DNA of 64,000 nt from Nocardioides turkmenicus (GTDB lineage Bacteria; Actinomycetota; Actinomycetes; Propionibacteriales; Nocardioidaceae): the NCBI RefSeq assembly GCF_011045035.1, contig NZ_JAALAA010000011.1:124001-188000 (forward strand), read 5' to 3'. Below are positions 31,318 to 39,548 of this stretch, piece after piece. The position numbers and the translations under genes were made by a program. The notes beneath the pieces are model-generated. The model had not been told where the DNA came from and did no database searches. It worked only from the letters and a program-made list of their open reading frames with translations. Position 1 is the first letter of the stretch. Every line of letters starts with the position of its first letter.

Positions 31318-32514
31318 ATGGTGAGCTCACAGGCGGACCAGGGATACCGACGCGTGCTGATCGCCCTCGTCGCGATCGGGATGACGACGTTCGTGCAGCT
31401 CTACTATCCGCAAGCGCTGATCCCGGCGATCAGCCGCGCCTTCGAGGTCGACGCCTCCCAGGCAGCCCTGACCGTCTCCGGAGCGACGATCGGGCTCGCG
31501 GTCGCCGCACTCGGCTGGTCGTGGATCGCCGACCGGATCGGCCGGGCGCGGGCGATGACGGTCGCCATCGTCGCCGCTGCCGCCATCGGGCTGGTGCTGC
31601 CGTTCGTGACCTCATTTCCCGTGCTCGTCCTCCTCCGCGTCGGACAGGGCATCGCCCTGGGCGGCACCCCGGCGCTCGCGCTGGCCTACCTCGACGAGCG
31701 GGTGAGCCCGGGCCGCGCTCTTGCTGCGGGGGCGACGTACATCTCCGGAACGGTCGTCGGGGGTGTGGTCGGGCGGCTCATCGCGGCGCCTGTCGCCGAC
31801 GTGAGCGACTGGCGGGTCGCGGCCCTCCTGACCGGCGGGGTCAGCGCCGTCGGTGCCGCGGTCGCGGTCGCCGCCCTCCCACGCGATCGCTCCGTCCCCG
31901 CGACCGCACGGTCACGGCCCGCCGGCGTGTGGCTCGGGATGGTCGCCAACCTGACCGACCCTCGCCAGCTGGCGCTCTACGCGCAGGGCTTCCTCCTGAT
32001 GGGCGCGCAGGTGGCGGTCTTCAACTACCTCGGCTACCGGCTCGAGCTCGAGCCGTTCGACCTGCCGCCCTCGTTGACGGCGGTGATCTTCCTCGCCGGG
32101 CTCTCCGGTGCGGTGTCGGCACGGTTGGCGGCCACGTTCGCCGCGCGCTTCGGTCGCAGACGCGTACTCCTGGCCTCGTCGCTGGCCATGGCCGCCGGCG
32201 CCGCGCTGACGATCCCCGATCGGCTGGCCTCGGTGCTGGTCGGGCTGCTGCTGTTCGCCACGGCGTACTTCGCCGCCCACTCGATCGCCTCCGGCTGGGT
32301 GGGGCCGATGGCGACCACGGGGGTCGCGCAGGCCACCTCGCTCTACACGCTGTTCTACTACGCGGGCTCCAGCCTCTTCGGCTGGCTCGGCGGCCTCGCC
32401 TTCGCCGCCGGCTGGACCGGCACCGCAGCCATGGTCATCGCGATCGTCCTGATCTCCTTCGCCACCGCCCGCACACTGCTGCCCCGGTGCCGGTCAGCGA
32501 CGTCGCTGCCGTAG
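31318..32514 (+). CDS. MFS transporter (YnfM-like)
   Basis: A 398-residue, 12-helix transporter whose first helices (RVLIALVAIGMTTFVQLYYPQALIPAI) and motif A (WSWIADRIGRARAMTV) resemble the YnfM group of inner-membrane exporters. A central loop (LPRDRSVPATARSRP) separates two six-helix bundles. The substrate is unknown. The ATG at 31318 is chosen; an ATG at 31279 would add 13 residues but overlaps the operator region. It is divergent from the LysR gene at 31245. The 285 bp after its stop, up to the glycosyltransferase, contain no gene that I can support. Confidence 0.83.
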   Translation: MVSSQADQGYRRVLIALVAIGMTTFVQLYYPQALIPAISRAFEVDASQAALTVSGATIGLAVAALGWSWIADRIGRARAMTVAIVAAAAIGLVLPFVTSFPVLVLLRVGQGIALGGTPALALAYLDERVSPGRALAAGATYISGTVVGGVVGRLIAAPVADVSDWRVAALLTGGVSAVGAAVAVAALPRDRSVPATARSRPAGVWLGMVANLTDPRQLALYAQGFLLMGAQVAVFNYLGYRLELEPFDLPPSLTAVIFLAGLSGAVSARLAATFAARFGRRRVLLASSLAMAAGAALTIPDRLASVLVGLLLFATAYFAAHSIASGWVGPMATTGVAQATSLYTLFYYAGSSLFGWLGGLAFAAGWTGTAAMVIAIVLISFATARTLLPRCRSATSLP

Positions 32515-32799
32515 CGCGCTACCCGTGCTGGCTGCGATGGTCATCCGGGACCGGCCCCTGGCGCTCATCTGGGCTGCATCGTCTTCGCCGCCCCCGCTCC
32601 GGCCGACCTCCAGGACCAGAGCCGATACGACAGCGGCGGAGGCCATCAACCGACGAGCACGAAGTGTGCCAGCTCACCCACATGACAACACTCACTTAAC
32701 CATCTGGTAACAAACGCGGCAAACTGGATCATACTGCGGGGTGTGGCCGGGTCTCTTCCTTGGAATCATCGATCGACACCCAAGGAAGACAAACTCCCC

Positions 32800-33885
32800 G
32801 TGCAGCCCACGTTCGACGCCGGCCACCCGCGCCCGCACTCGATCGTCGCGCTCGTGCCCGCCCACAACGAAGCGGACCGCATCGCGGCGACTCTCCAGTC
32901 CCTGAACACCCAGACCAGACCGCTCGACCGTGTCATCGTGGTCGCCGACAACTGCACCGACGACACCGTCAGGATCGCCCGCGGCCTCAGCGCCGAGGTG
33001 TTCGTGACCACGGACAACACCGACAAGAAGGCCGGCGCTCTCAACCAGGTGCTCACCTCGCTCCTGGAGCAGCTCGCGGAGCACGACAGGGTGCTCGTCG
33101 CTGATGCCGACTCCACGCTCGCGTCCGGCTTCATCGAGGTCGCCGGGGCGACGCTCGACAGCGACCGCAGGATCGGCGCCGTCGGCGGCATCTTCCTCGG
33201 CGAACCCGGCGGTGGCCTGCTCGGCGCGCTCCAACGTAACGAGTACGAGCGCTACCGCCGCCAGATCAGGCGCCGCGGCGACGACGCCATGGTCCTCACC
33301 GGCACCGCGACGCTCCACCGGGTCGACATCCTCCGCTCGCTTCTCGCCCGTCGCGGCGAGGTCTACGACACCCGCGCTCTCACCGAGGACAACGAGATCA
33401 CTCTCGCGATCAAGACGCTCGGCTACGACTGCGTCTCTCCGCAAGACTGCACGGTGGTCACCGAGGTGATGCCCACGTGGGGCGACCTCTGGCAGCAACG
33501 GCTGCGCTGGCAGCGCGGAGCGCTCGAGAACCTGCGCACCTACCGCCTGACCCGGGTCACCGCGCCGTACGTCGTCCAGCAGGCCGGCATGGCCGTCGGC
33601 GTCGTCGCGATGTGGCTCTACGTCGCCTTCACCGTCCACCTGATCGCCAACGGCGAGCTCGGCCTGAATCCGTGGTGGACGCTGCTCGGCCTGGTCTTCA
33701 TCGCCGAGCGGGTCGTCACCGTGTGGCGCCGCGGCAGCGGCGCCCGGCTGCTCGCGGGAGTGCTCGTCGTCGAATGGGCCTATGACCTGTTTCTCCAGGG
33801 CGTGCTGGTCCGCGCCGCCCTGGACTTCACGTTCCGCCGTCGTGCCGAGTGGCACCACGTCGCGGCCGCTCGTCGGCAGATCTGA
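32800..33885 (+). CDS. Processive-type family 2 glycosyltransferase
   Basis: A 361-residue GT2 enzyme. The nucleotide-sugar binding start is HSIVALVPAHNEADRI, the metal-binding DxD is in LVADADSTL, the acceptor block is ALTEDNEITLAI and the product-site motif is the classic Q-x-x-R-W in LWQQRLRWQRGALEN. Two or three C-terminal membrane helices follow (QQAGMAVGVVAMWLYVAF, WWTLLGLVFIAERVV). This is the architecture of membrane synthases related to NodC, hyaluronan and cellulose synthases, though shorter. It probably makes or extends a surface glycan; the sugar is not predictable. The GTG at 32800 is the likely start, with AAGGAAG upstream; an in-frame GTG at 32743 is an alternative. A hairpin follows the gene. 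Confidence 0.82.
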   Translation: MQPTFDAGHPRPHSIVALVPAHNEADRIAATLQSLNTQTRPLDRVIVVADNCTDDTVRIARGLSAEVFVTTDNTDKKAGALNQVLTSLLEQLAEHDRVLVADADSTLASGFIEVAGATLDSDRRIGAVGGIFLGEPGGGLLGALQRNEYERYRRQIRRRGDDAMVLTGTATLHRVDILRSLLARRGEVYDTRALTEDNEITLAIKTLGYDCVSPQDCTVVTEVMPTWGDLWQQRLRWQRGALENLRTYRLTRVTAPYVVQQAGMAVGVVAMWLYVAFTVHLIANGELGLNPWWTLLGLVFIAERVVTVWRRGSGARLLAGVLVVEWAYDLFLQGVLVRAALDFTFRRRAEWHHVAAARRQI

Positions 33886-33903
33886 CCTAGCCGGCACCCG
33901 TCC

Positions 33904-33932
33904 CGGCCGACCCTCCTCCGACGGGTCGGCCG
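33904..33932 (+). terminator. Hairpin between the glycosyltransferase and LPNTG protein genes
   Basis: CGGCCGACCC (33904-33913) pairs perfectly with GGGTCGGCCG (33923-33932) across a 9-nt loop, followed by TCATCTCG. It could terminate or attenuate transcription into the small membrane-protein gene 40 bp on. Confidence 0.55.
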
Positions 33933-33972
33933 TCATCTCGTACACCTCATCAACCCCACAAGGAGTCACATC

Positions 33973-34329
33973 ATGGCCATGCACGTTCAGTCCAGCGCTT
34001 CCGCGACCACTGCGTCCACCGCCGGAGCCGGCGCCCTGGTGCTGCCGAACACGGGCAGCCCACTGACGCTCCCGCTCGTCGCGGCAGCCGTCGCGCTCCT
34101 CCTTCTCGGTATCACCCTCATCGACCGCGGCAGCGCGGGCGGCACCGGGCGGGTGACGGGTCTCGCCGTCGCCACACTCGCTGCCTCCGCGATCACCTGG
34201 CAGCTGCTCGCCCTCGATGCGTTCCCAAGTGATTGGGAGCTTGTCGGCGTCGCCGTGGCTCTCTTCACGACCGCCTACCTGGCACTCGCGGTCTACGCAC
34301 TCCTGCCGGTACGCAAGGCCAGGCGGTGA
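33973..34329 (+). CDS. Small membrane protein with an N-terminal LPNTG motif
   Basis: A 118-residue protein. After a Ser/Ala/Thr-rich N-terminus of about 27 residues comes LPNTGSPLTLPLVAAAVALLLL, an LPxTG sortase-like pentapeptide followed immediately by a hydrophobic helix. Two more helices (VTGLAVATLAASAITWQLLAL and VGVAVALFTTAYLALAVYALL) and a basic tail follow. The order motif-helix-basic residues copies a sortase anchor. Yet the substrate part is tiny, there is no signal peptide, and the protein does not end after the first helix. AAGGAG precedes the ATG. It lies downstream of the GT2 gene and may be co-transcribed by readthrough. Function unknown. Confidence 0.65.
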   Translation: MAMHVQSSASATTASTAGAGALVLPNTGSPLTLPLVAAAVALLLLGITLIDRGSAGGTGRVTGLAVATLAASAITWQLLALDAFPSDWELVGVAVALFTTAYLALAVYALLPVRKARR

Positions 34330-34382
34330 CCCGAATCGGCGTCCCAGGGCCTCGGCGAACGCTGGCGTCGTGACTGTCGGAG

Positions 34383-34520
34383 TCACCGCCGCGGGCGCCG
34401 GCGGGTGCTGCCCAGATGGACCCGCTTGGCCACCCGGGCGGTGTCCGCGTCGCAGGCGAGGATCGCAGCGGCGATACTGTCGTGCCGGCGCCGCACCCGC
34501 TCGACTTGGGACGTGTCGCT
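34383..34520 (-). pseudogene. Remnant of a GntR/FCD-type regulator (C-terminal tail)
   Basis: On the minus strand a 40-codon stretch ends RRRHDSIAAAILACDADTAR, then VAKRVHLGSTRRRPRR and a stop. This is the pattern of the last helices of FadR/FCD-domain regulators (H-x-x-I-x-x-A-I-x-x-x-D-x-x-x-A). The DNA-binding part and most of FCD are missing; upstream the frame runs into non-homologous sequence next to the sulfatase stop codon. It looks like a deletion scar. Confidence 0.45.
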
Positions 34521-34584
34521 GGGTACGCGGGCTGTTGGGCTCGTTCGGCACCTCGGCCATGACGCGGCGGGATCGTCAGGTGGG

Positions 34585-36339
34585 TCAGATGGTGGAGAGC
34601 TCCTCTGCAAGCAGGCGGAGTGCAGAGGGCGATATGACGCCCGTGGCGACAGCGGCCAGGTCGAGCAGTGGCGTACGCCCGACGACCTGGAGGAGCTCGG
34701 TGTTCGCGACCCCGGGCAGGTGCCTGCTCACGACGTCGGCCGCTTGCGGGTCGGCCAGCAGTGCCTTGAGTGGATCGCGCACCGACAGCCTGCCTTCGGG
34801 CAGGTCGCTCAGATCGGGCAGGGGTGCGACCGCGTCAAGTGCCTGGTCGCGCTGGGCACGCACCAGCAGATGCTCCTCGGTCACCTCGCCGGTGGCGGAC
34901 AGGCCAAGCCGTTCGTACTGGCTGGGAGGTGCGTCGTTGGCCCGCATCAAGTCCACCAGGTGGGTGGCCATGCGTAGCTCGATCTGGTCGTCGATGATCG
35001 GGTTCAGTTGCTCGGGGTCGGTGTGCAGGTCGAACAGGAGTGTCCCGAAGGGGTAGGGGTTCAGGAGCGTATGGCCGCTCACGCGCACCGTGCGAACGCC
35101 TTTGGTGAAGGTGAACGGTTCGGCCAGCTCGAGGTCGGCCAGCTCGTCGGGGGTGAAGCGGCCACGCATGTGGGTGGGCATGAGGGTGTGCTCGTACAGG
35201 GGCACATTGCCTGGGTTGGCGGGGGCGCGCATGTAGACGTAGCGGCCGTCGGTGACGTTCACGTGGCCGCCGTGCGCGCCGAACAGACCCGCGTGCCGCG
35301 TCGTGTCGGAGCCCAGCGGGATGCCCTGCATGTCGGCGGGCAGGTCCACGCCGAAGTACTCCAGCAGGGTGGGCGCGAGATCGATCGTCTGCACCAGGTC
35401 CTCGCGCCGAGCGCCGGCAGCTCGGGTGCGCGGGTCCCAGACGAACAACGGCAGCCGCACCAGCTCGTTGTACCAGGGCTGCACCGACTTGCCCCACCAC
35501 CCCTTCTCGCCGAGAAGCAGGCCGTGGTCGGTGTTGACGATCAGCAGCGTGTCCTCCCACAGGTCGAGCTCGTCCATGAGGTCGAGCACCCGGCCGAGGG
35601 AGTGATCGCACATCGACAGCAGCGCGGCGTACTCGTAGCGGGCGTGTTGAACCTGGTCGGGTTCCTCGATGACCCGCTTGTAGTCCGGCCAGTCGAAGTG
35701 GGGGCCGTCGTAGTCGTGCGGGTAGAGGTCCTTGAAGCGCTGGTGAGAGAAGAACGGCTCGTGCGGGTCGAAGGTCTCGATCTGCAGGAACCACTGGTCC
35801 TGCTCGGAGTTGGTGCGGATGAACTCCAGTCCGGCGTCGAAGGTGCGGGTCTGAGAGTGACGCTCCTCGGTGTCCATGTCCTGGCGGTTGATCCAGTGCT
35901 GCCGATAGCCGTCGCGACGCATCCGGTGGAGGTCTTCGGGGATGTCGGGGTCGGCGACCTGGCCCTTCCACGGGTCGCTCTCCTGGCCCCGGAGAAACTC
36001 CCAGGTGCTGTAGCGCGAGTGGTAGGTGGCGCCGCCGTCCTCCCAGTAGTGGTAGTGGTCGCTGACCAGATGGGTGTAGACGCCGTTGAGCCGCAACAGC
36101 TCCGGCATGGAGTCGTCGAACGGTTCCAGCGGTCCCCAGCTGCGGTGCAGGAAGTTGTGACGGCCGGTGTGGAGCTCTCGGCGGGCAGGCATGCACGGCA
36201 TCGACCCGGCATAGCAGTTGTCGAACGTCGACGTCCGCTGCGCCAGCCGCGCGAAGTTCGGTGCCTGCGCCCAATCACCCCCGTAGGGGGGAAGCATGTG
36301 CCTGTTCAGACTGTCGAACATCACCATGATCGCTTTCAT
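34585..36339 (-). CDS. Type I formylglycine-dependent sulfatase
   Basis: A 584-residue sulfatase. The N-terminus AIMVMFDSLNRHMLPPYG binds the metal. The modification motif is C-x-P-x-R in SMPCMPARRELHTGR, with cysteine 49 converted to formylglycine. A second metal site is seen in IVNTDHGLLLGEKGWWGK. No signal peptide is present, so the enzyme should act in the cytoplasm. The C-terminal 100 residues (LSDLPEGRLSVRDPLKALL onward) are an extension not needed for catalysis. Its ATG overlaps the stop of a short remnant frame by 2 bp. It belongs to the minus-strand arm (TetR, DUF202, sulfatase) opposite the glycosidase operon, whose FGE probably matures it. Confidence 0.9.
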   Translation of the reverse strand: MKAIMVMFDSLNRHMLPPYGGDWAQAPNFARLAQRTSTFDNCYAGSMPCMPARRELHTGRHNFLHRSWGPLEPFDDSMPELLRLNGVYTHLVSDHYHYWEDGGATYHSRYSTWEFLRGQESDPWKGQVADPDIPEDLHRMRRDGYRQHWINRQDMDTEERHSQTRTFDAGLEFIRTNSEQDQWFLQIETFDPHEPFFSHQRFKDLYPHDYDGPHFDWPDYKRVIEEPDQVQHARYEYAALLSMCDHSLGRVLDLMDELDLWEDTLLIVNTDHGLLLGEKGWWGKSVQPWYNELVRLPLFVWDPRTRAAGARREDLVQTIDLAPTLLEYFGVDLPADMQGIPLGSDTTRHAGLFGAHGGHVNVTDGRYVYMRAPANPGNVPLYEHTLMPTHMRGRFTPDELADLELAEPFTFTKGVRTVRVSGHTLLNPYPFGTLLFDLHTDPEQLNPIIDDQIELRMATHLVDLMRANDAPPSQYERLGLSATGEVTEEHLLVRAQRDQALDAVAPLPDLSDLPEGRLSVRDPLKALLADPQAADVVSRHLPGVANTELLQVVGRTPLLDLAAVATGVISPSALRLLAEELSTI

Positions 36340-36443
36340 CGGCCCTCCAGCCTTGTCTTGGTCGCCTCGATCCAGGCGAACCAGTTGCGTACGTCGTCGA
36401 GGAGCGCGTTTCCCGGCGGTCGCGGCTTGTCATCGACGCCCGC
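36336..36443 (-). pseudogene. Possible C-terminal remnant of a lost gene upstream of the sulfatase
   Basis: On the minus strand a protein-like tail (ALLDDVRNWFAWIEATKTRL, then EGR and a stop) ends with a TGA that overlaps the sulfatase ATG, the sign of a former co-translated partner. Upstream the frame meets the DUF202 stop within about 35 codons and loses any family resemblance. The family is not recognised. It suggests a deletion joining DUF202 to the sulfatase arm. Confidence 0.3.
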
Positions 36444-36450
36444 CCGGCGG

Positions 36451-36846
36451 CTACGCCAGCAGTGAGAAACCCAGCAGCACCGAGATGAGCAGCAGCGCCC
36501 CCGCGAAGATGAACCCCGCGGAGAAGGCGGGCAGCGGCCTCCGCTCCCGCATCGCCCGCTCGACCCGTGCCCAACGGATCATCGCGAACACCGTGCACAG
36601 GGTGGCGGTGAGCACGAGCGCGGCGATCACCCCGGTGCGTACGTGTTCGGTGTCGGGCACCTGGAACGAGTGCAGCGCAACGGCCCCGGCGAGCAGGCCG
36701 AGGACCGTGCGTGCCCAGGCCAGGAAGGTGCGCTCGTTGGCCAGTGTGAACCGCGGGTCCGGCTCGGACCCGTGGGCGTAGACCCAGCGCGGGTGCCGGG
36801 GATCCTCCTCGGTCGAGGGTCTCTCAGTGACGTTCGATGTGGTCAT
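36451..36846 (-). CDS. DUF202/YidH-family membrane protein
   Basis: A 131-residue protein with the DUF202 signature DPRFTLANERTFLAWARTVLGLLAGAVAL. Two further helices follow (GVIAALVLTATLCTVFAMIRW and FSAGFIFAGALLLISVLLGF). Members are small inner-membrane proteins of unknown function. The ATG at 36846 lies 15 bp after the TetR stop, so it is probably co-transcribed with the regulator. No obvious link to glycan metabolism. Confidence 0.85.
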   Translation of the reverse strand: MTTSNVTERPSTEEDPRHPRWVYAHGSEPDPRFTLANERTFLAWARTVLGLLAGAVALHSFQVPDTEHVRTGVIAALVLTATLCTVFAMIRWARVERAMRERRPLPAFSAGFIFAGALLLISVLLGFSLLA

Positions 36847-36861
36847 CAACCAGGCCTTGGG

Positions 36862-38097
36862 TCAGGTAGAGGGTGCGCGGGTCAAGAGATCGGAGCGGCG
36901 GTCGACTGGAACCGAGTCGACGATCAGGTCGTCGACGTGGCGCAGGAGCCGCTCGGGAATGCTCGCGTCGCCGAGGTATCGGGCGTGCATCTGCAGGCCG
37001 TCCCACAGGGCCGTCAGCAGGACTGCTTCGGTCTCCGGGTCGAGGTGGGGGTGGAGGAACCCCTGTTGCTGCAGAGAAGCGATCTCGGTGGCGAGGGTAT
37101 CGAGGACGCGGGTGTAACGGGTCGCGAAGAACGTGTGAGCCGGGTGGGCGTGATCGGTGGCCTCGCACAGCATGGCCGAGTAGAGGGCCACGGATTCGGG
37201 GTGAGCCTCGTTGTGCAGGGCTCGCCGGTAGACGTTGTACACCTTGTCGTAGGTGGTGACGGGTGTGATGTAGGCGCTGTCGGCCTGACGGTCACGGCGG
37301 TTGATGACCGCCTCCAGGAGGGCTTCCTTGGAGTCGAAGTAGTAGAGCAAGGTGCCGTGTGTCACCTCCATCTCGGCAGCGAGCTTGCGCAGGCTCGTCG
37401 CCTGGAACCCCTGGCGCGCGAAGGCGCGTGCGGCGGCCTCGATGATCCCGTCACTGCGACGGTCGGCAGGGATGGTAGGCGCCGGACGTGCGGGAGGCCG
37501 GGCTTCTCCTCGGGCCGATCCGACGGCCGTCGCGATCCAGGCCGTCGTCTCGGTTTCATCGACACGGTCGTCCGCCAACAGAGAGCGCGCTGCGAGTACA
37601 TCGGCAGGTACGACGCGCTCGGGCAGGTACAGCCAGAGCACGTTGAGGCCATCCCAGATGGCCAGCGTGTCGACCGCGCGACCTCCGAACGCGGGAGCCA
37701 GCTGCTCTCTGCCGCCTCGAAGGTGCTGGTCGACGAAGTCGTGCGCCGGATGCTCGGGCGGCACCGCCTCACCGAGGAGCGTGGTGTAGAGCTCGACCTG
37801 GGATCGCGTACCCCTGCGCGCCGCCTCGCACAGCGCCTTCTGGGCCGCAGCGGCGTCAGGATGACCGGCCCCAGGCATCAGGCCTGCGGCAAGGCGGTCG
37901 AGCAGCCCGCGCAGCACGTCCTCCTTGGAGGGAAAGTGCCGCAGGATCCCCGCGTGGGTGACGCCGACGAGCTTGGCCAGGGTGCGTAAGGACGTGGCCT
38001 CGAACCCGTCCGTGCCGAACAGCTCTTCGGCAGCTTGGAGTATCTGCTCGCGGCGGAGTGCTCCCCTGCGATTCGGCGTACTGCTGACATGAGGCAC
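36862..38097 (-). CDS. Double TetR regulator: two complete TetR repressors fused in tandem
   Basis: A 411-residue protein made of two full-length TetR-family units. The first HTH is at residues about 14-62 (RREQILQAAEELFGTDGFEA, TSLRTLAKLVGVTHAGILRHF) with its ligand domain to about 195. The second HTH is at residues 213-262 (RRSDGIIEAAARAFARQGFQ, ATSLRKLAAEMEVTHGTLLYYF) with its own ligand domain to the end. A Pro/Ala linker (EARPPARPAPTIP) joins them. The HTHs are clearly related but not identical, which suggests an old duplication. The GTG start has GGAAGGA upstream. The gene is divergent from the glycoside operon, with three 21-bp repeats containing CCA-NN-TGG elements between them. It is therefore the likely sugar-responsive repressor of both arms. 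Confidence 0.88.
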   Translation of the reverse strand: MPHVSSTPNRRGALRREQILQAAEELFGTDGFEATSLRTLAKLVGVTHAGILRHFPSKEDVLRGLLDRLAAGLMPGAGHPDAAAAQKALCEAARRGTRSQVELYTTLLGEAVPPEHPAHDFVDQHLRGGREQLAPAFGGRAVDTLAIWDGLNVLWLYLPERVVPADVLAARSLLADDRVDETETTAWIATAVGSARGEARPPARPAPTIPADRRSDGIIEAAARAFARQGFQATSLRKLAAEMEVTHGTLLYYFDSKEALLEAVINRRDRQADSAYITPVTTYDKVYNVYRRALHNEAHPESVALYSAMLCEATDHAHPAHTFFATRYTRVLDTLATEIASLQQQGFLHPHLDPETEAVLLTALWDGLQMHARYLGDASIPERLLRHVDDLIVDSVPVDRRSDLLTRAPST

Positions 38098-38153
38098 GCG
38101 ATCGGTTCCTTCCGGTGGCCGTCCAGTGATGGGAGGGTACCGCGCCGGGCCCC

Positions 38154-38216
38154 GAATGTAACCACTTGGGCAAAAAATGTAACCAAGTGGGCAAAGAATG
38201 TAACCACTCGGTCAGA
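38154..38216. promoter_or_regulatory. Three 21-bp direct repeats, putative double-TetR operator
   Basis: AATGTAACCA begins at 38155, 38176 and 38197, an exact 21-bp period (two helical turns). It is followed in turn by CTTGGGCAA, AGTGGGCAA and CTCGGTCAG. Each unit holds a CCA-NN-TGG-like half-palindrome (CCACTTGG, CCAAGTGG, CCACTCGG). The array fills the gap between the TetR gene (start 38097) and the GPH transporter gene (start 38279). Confidence 0.8.
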
Positions 38217-38278
38217 CTATGTGATAGAAACCACTCCAAGCAGGAGGCGGCCCCAGCCTCCGCCCGAAAGGGATGGAC

Positions 38279-39541
38279 ATGTCAAAGACGTCGATGGCCA
38301 CTGTGAAGCCCCCCTCGGGCACCCGGGTGCGCGCGGACAAGAAGCTCGCTTCCTCCTTGGGGTTCGTGCAGTTCGGGCACTTCCTGGTCTGGGGTTCGGT
38401 GCCGAGCGTGCTGTTGGCCGTGCAGATGGAGGACCTGGATCCCGGCAACAAGGAAGCCAACCTCGCGCTCGTGGTCGGTCTGGGGGCCCTGGTGGCGACT
38501 GTGATCCAACCCGTGTGGGGCATGGCCTCGGACCGTACCCGCAGCCGTTACGGCAAGCGGACGCCCTGGCTGCTCGGCGGGGCCATCCTCGCCGTTCTCG
38601 GGCTGCTGGCCATCGCTCTCGGCAACACCGTCGTGACCATCGCCGTGTCCTGGTGTGTGGTCCAGGCCGCAGTCAACGGCGCCAACGGCATCCTCACCGC
38701 GGTCATGCCCGACCGCGTGCCGGAGAGCGTGCGCGGAGTCTTCTCGGCCGTCCTGGGGCTGGGCACGATGGCCGGCATCCTTGGCGGCCAGATGGTCGCC
38801 TCGGCCCTCGTTCCGCACCGACAGCTGCTTCCATACGCGGTGGTCGCCGCGGTCGTGGTGACGACCACCGTTGTCTTCGTTCTCCTCAACCCCGAGGAGC
38901 CGAGCCTCGTGGACGAGCGACAACCGCTTGCGTTCAGCTCGATGCTGGGACTGGTCTGGGTGAACCCTCGCAAGTACCCCGACTTCGCCTTCACGTTCCT
39001 GTCGCGGCTGTTTCTGATGCTGGGCTACCACATGGTCGGCGCCTACCAGCTCTACATCCTCCAGGACCACATCGGGTTCGACCGTGCCGAGGCCCTGCGC
39101 ACTCTGCCCAAAGTGATCATGATCGCGGCGGCAGTGATGCTCGTGTCGCTGCTGCTGTCCGGCTGGCTCTCGGACCGGACGGGCCGCCGCAAGCCGTTCC
39201 TCGTCGCCTCGTCACTGATCATCGCGCTCGGCCTGATGATGCCGTTCCTGGTGCCGTCCGCCACCGGATTCGTGCTGTACGGAGCCGTCGTCGGCTTCGG
39301 GTTCGGGGCCTACCAGGCACTGGATGCCGCGCTGATCTCGATGGTGTTGCCCTCGCAAGAGGACACCGCGAAGGACCTCGGTGTGGCGAACCTGGCCGCT
39401 CATCTGCCGCCGATCCTCGGGCCTGCCGCGGCCGGTTTGGTTGTCCTTCACGCCGGCGGCTACCCGATGCTGTTCGTCCTCGCCGGCGCGGCCGCCTTCC
39501 TCGGTGCCCTTTTCCTCCTTCCCATCAAGTCCGTTCGCTGA
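38279..39541 (+). CDS. GPH/SLC45-type sugar transporter of the sulfated-glycoside operon
   Basis: A 420-residue, 12-helix MFS protein. The loop motif WGMASDRTRSRYGKRTPWLL is characteristic of the glycoside-pentoside-hexuronide and SLC45-like sugar importers, and is repeated in the second half as GWLSDRTGRRKPFLV. It would bring a (sulfated) glycoside into the cytoplasm, where all downstream enzymes appear to be located. It is the first gene of a seven-gene operon and directly behind the 21-bp repeats. The ATG at 38279 follows GAAAGGG; an ATG six bases earlier is an alternative. Its stop is 7 bp from the beta-galactosidase ATG. Confidence 0.87.
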   Translation: MSKTSMATVKPPSGTRVRADKKLASSLGFVQFGHFLVWGSVPSVLLAVQMEDLDPGNKEANLALVVGLGALVATVIQPVWGMASDRTRSRYGKRTPWLLGGAILAVLGLLAIALGNTVVTIAVSWCVVQAAVNGANGILTAVMPDRVPESVRGVFSAVLGLGTMAGILGGQMVASALVPHRQLLPYAVVAAVVVTTTVVFVLLNPEEPSLVDERQPLAFSSMLGLVWVNPRKYPDFAFTFLSRLFLMLGYHMVGAYQLYILQDHIGFDRAEALRTLPKVIMIAAAVMLVSLLLSGWLSDRTGRRKPFLVASSLIIALGLMMPFLVPSATGFVLYGAVVGFGFGAYQALDAALISMVLPSQEDTAKDLGVANLAAHLPPILGPAAAGLVVLHAGGYPMLFVLAGAAAFLGALFLLPIKSVR

Positions 39542-39548
39542 GGCCATC

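Noticed and set aside
28053..32706. A 12-base string CTTAACCATCTG shared between the tctC/prpF gap (minus strand) and 32695-32706
   Set aside because: Short, unpaired with other features, and one copy lies between genes of the same operon. There is not enough to call an operator.
38154..38216. A short CRISPR array
   Set aside because: The units abut each other with a 21-bp period and have no spacers. They sit in a divergent promoter region beside a regulator gene, so they are operator repeats.
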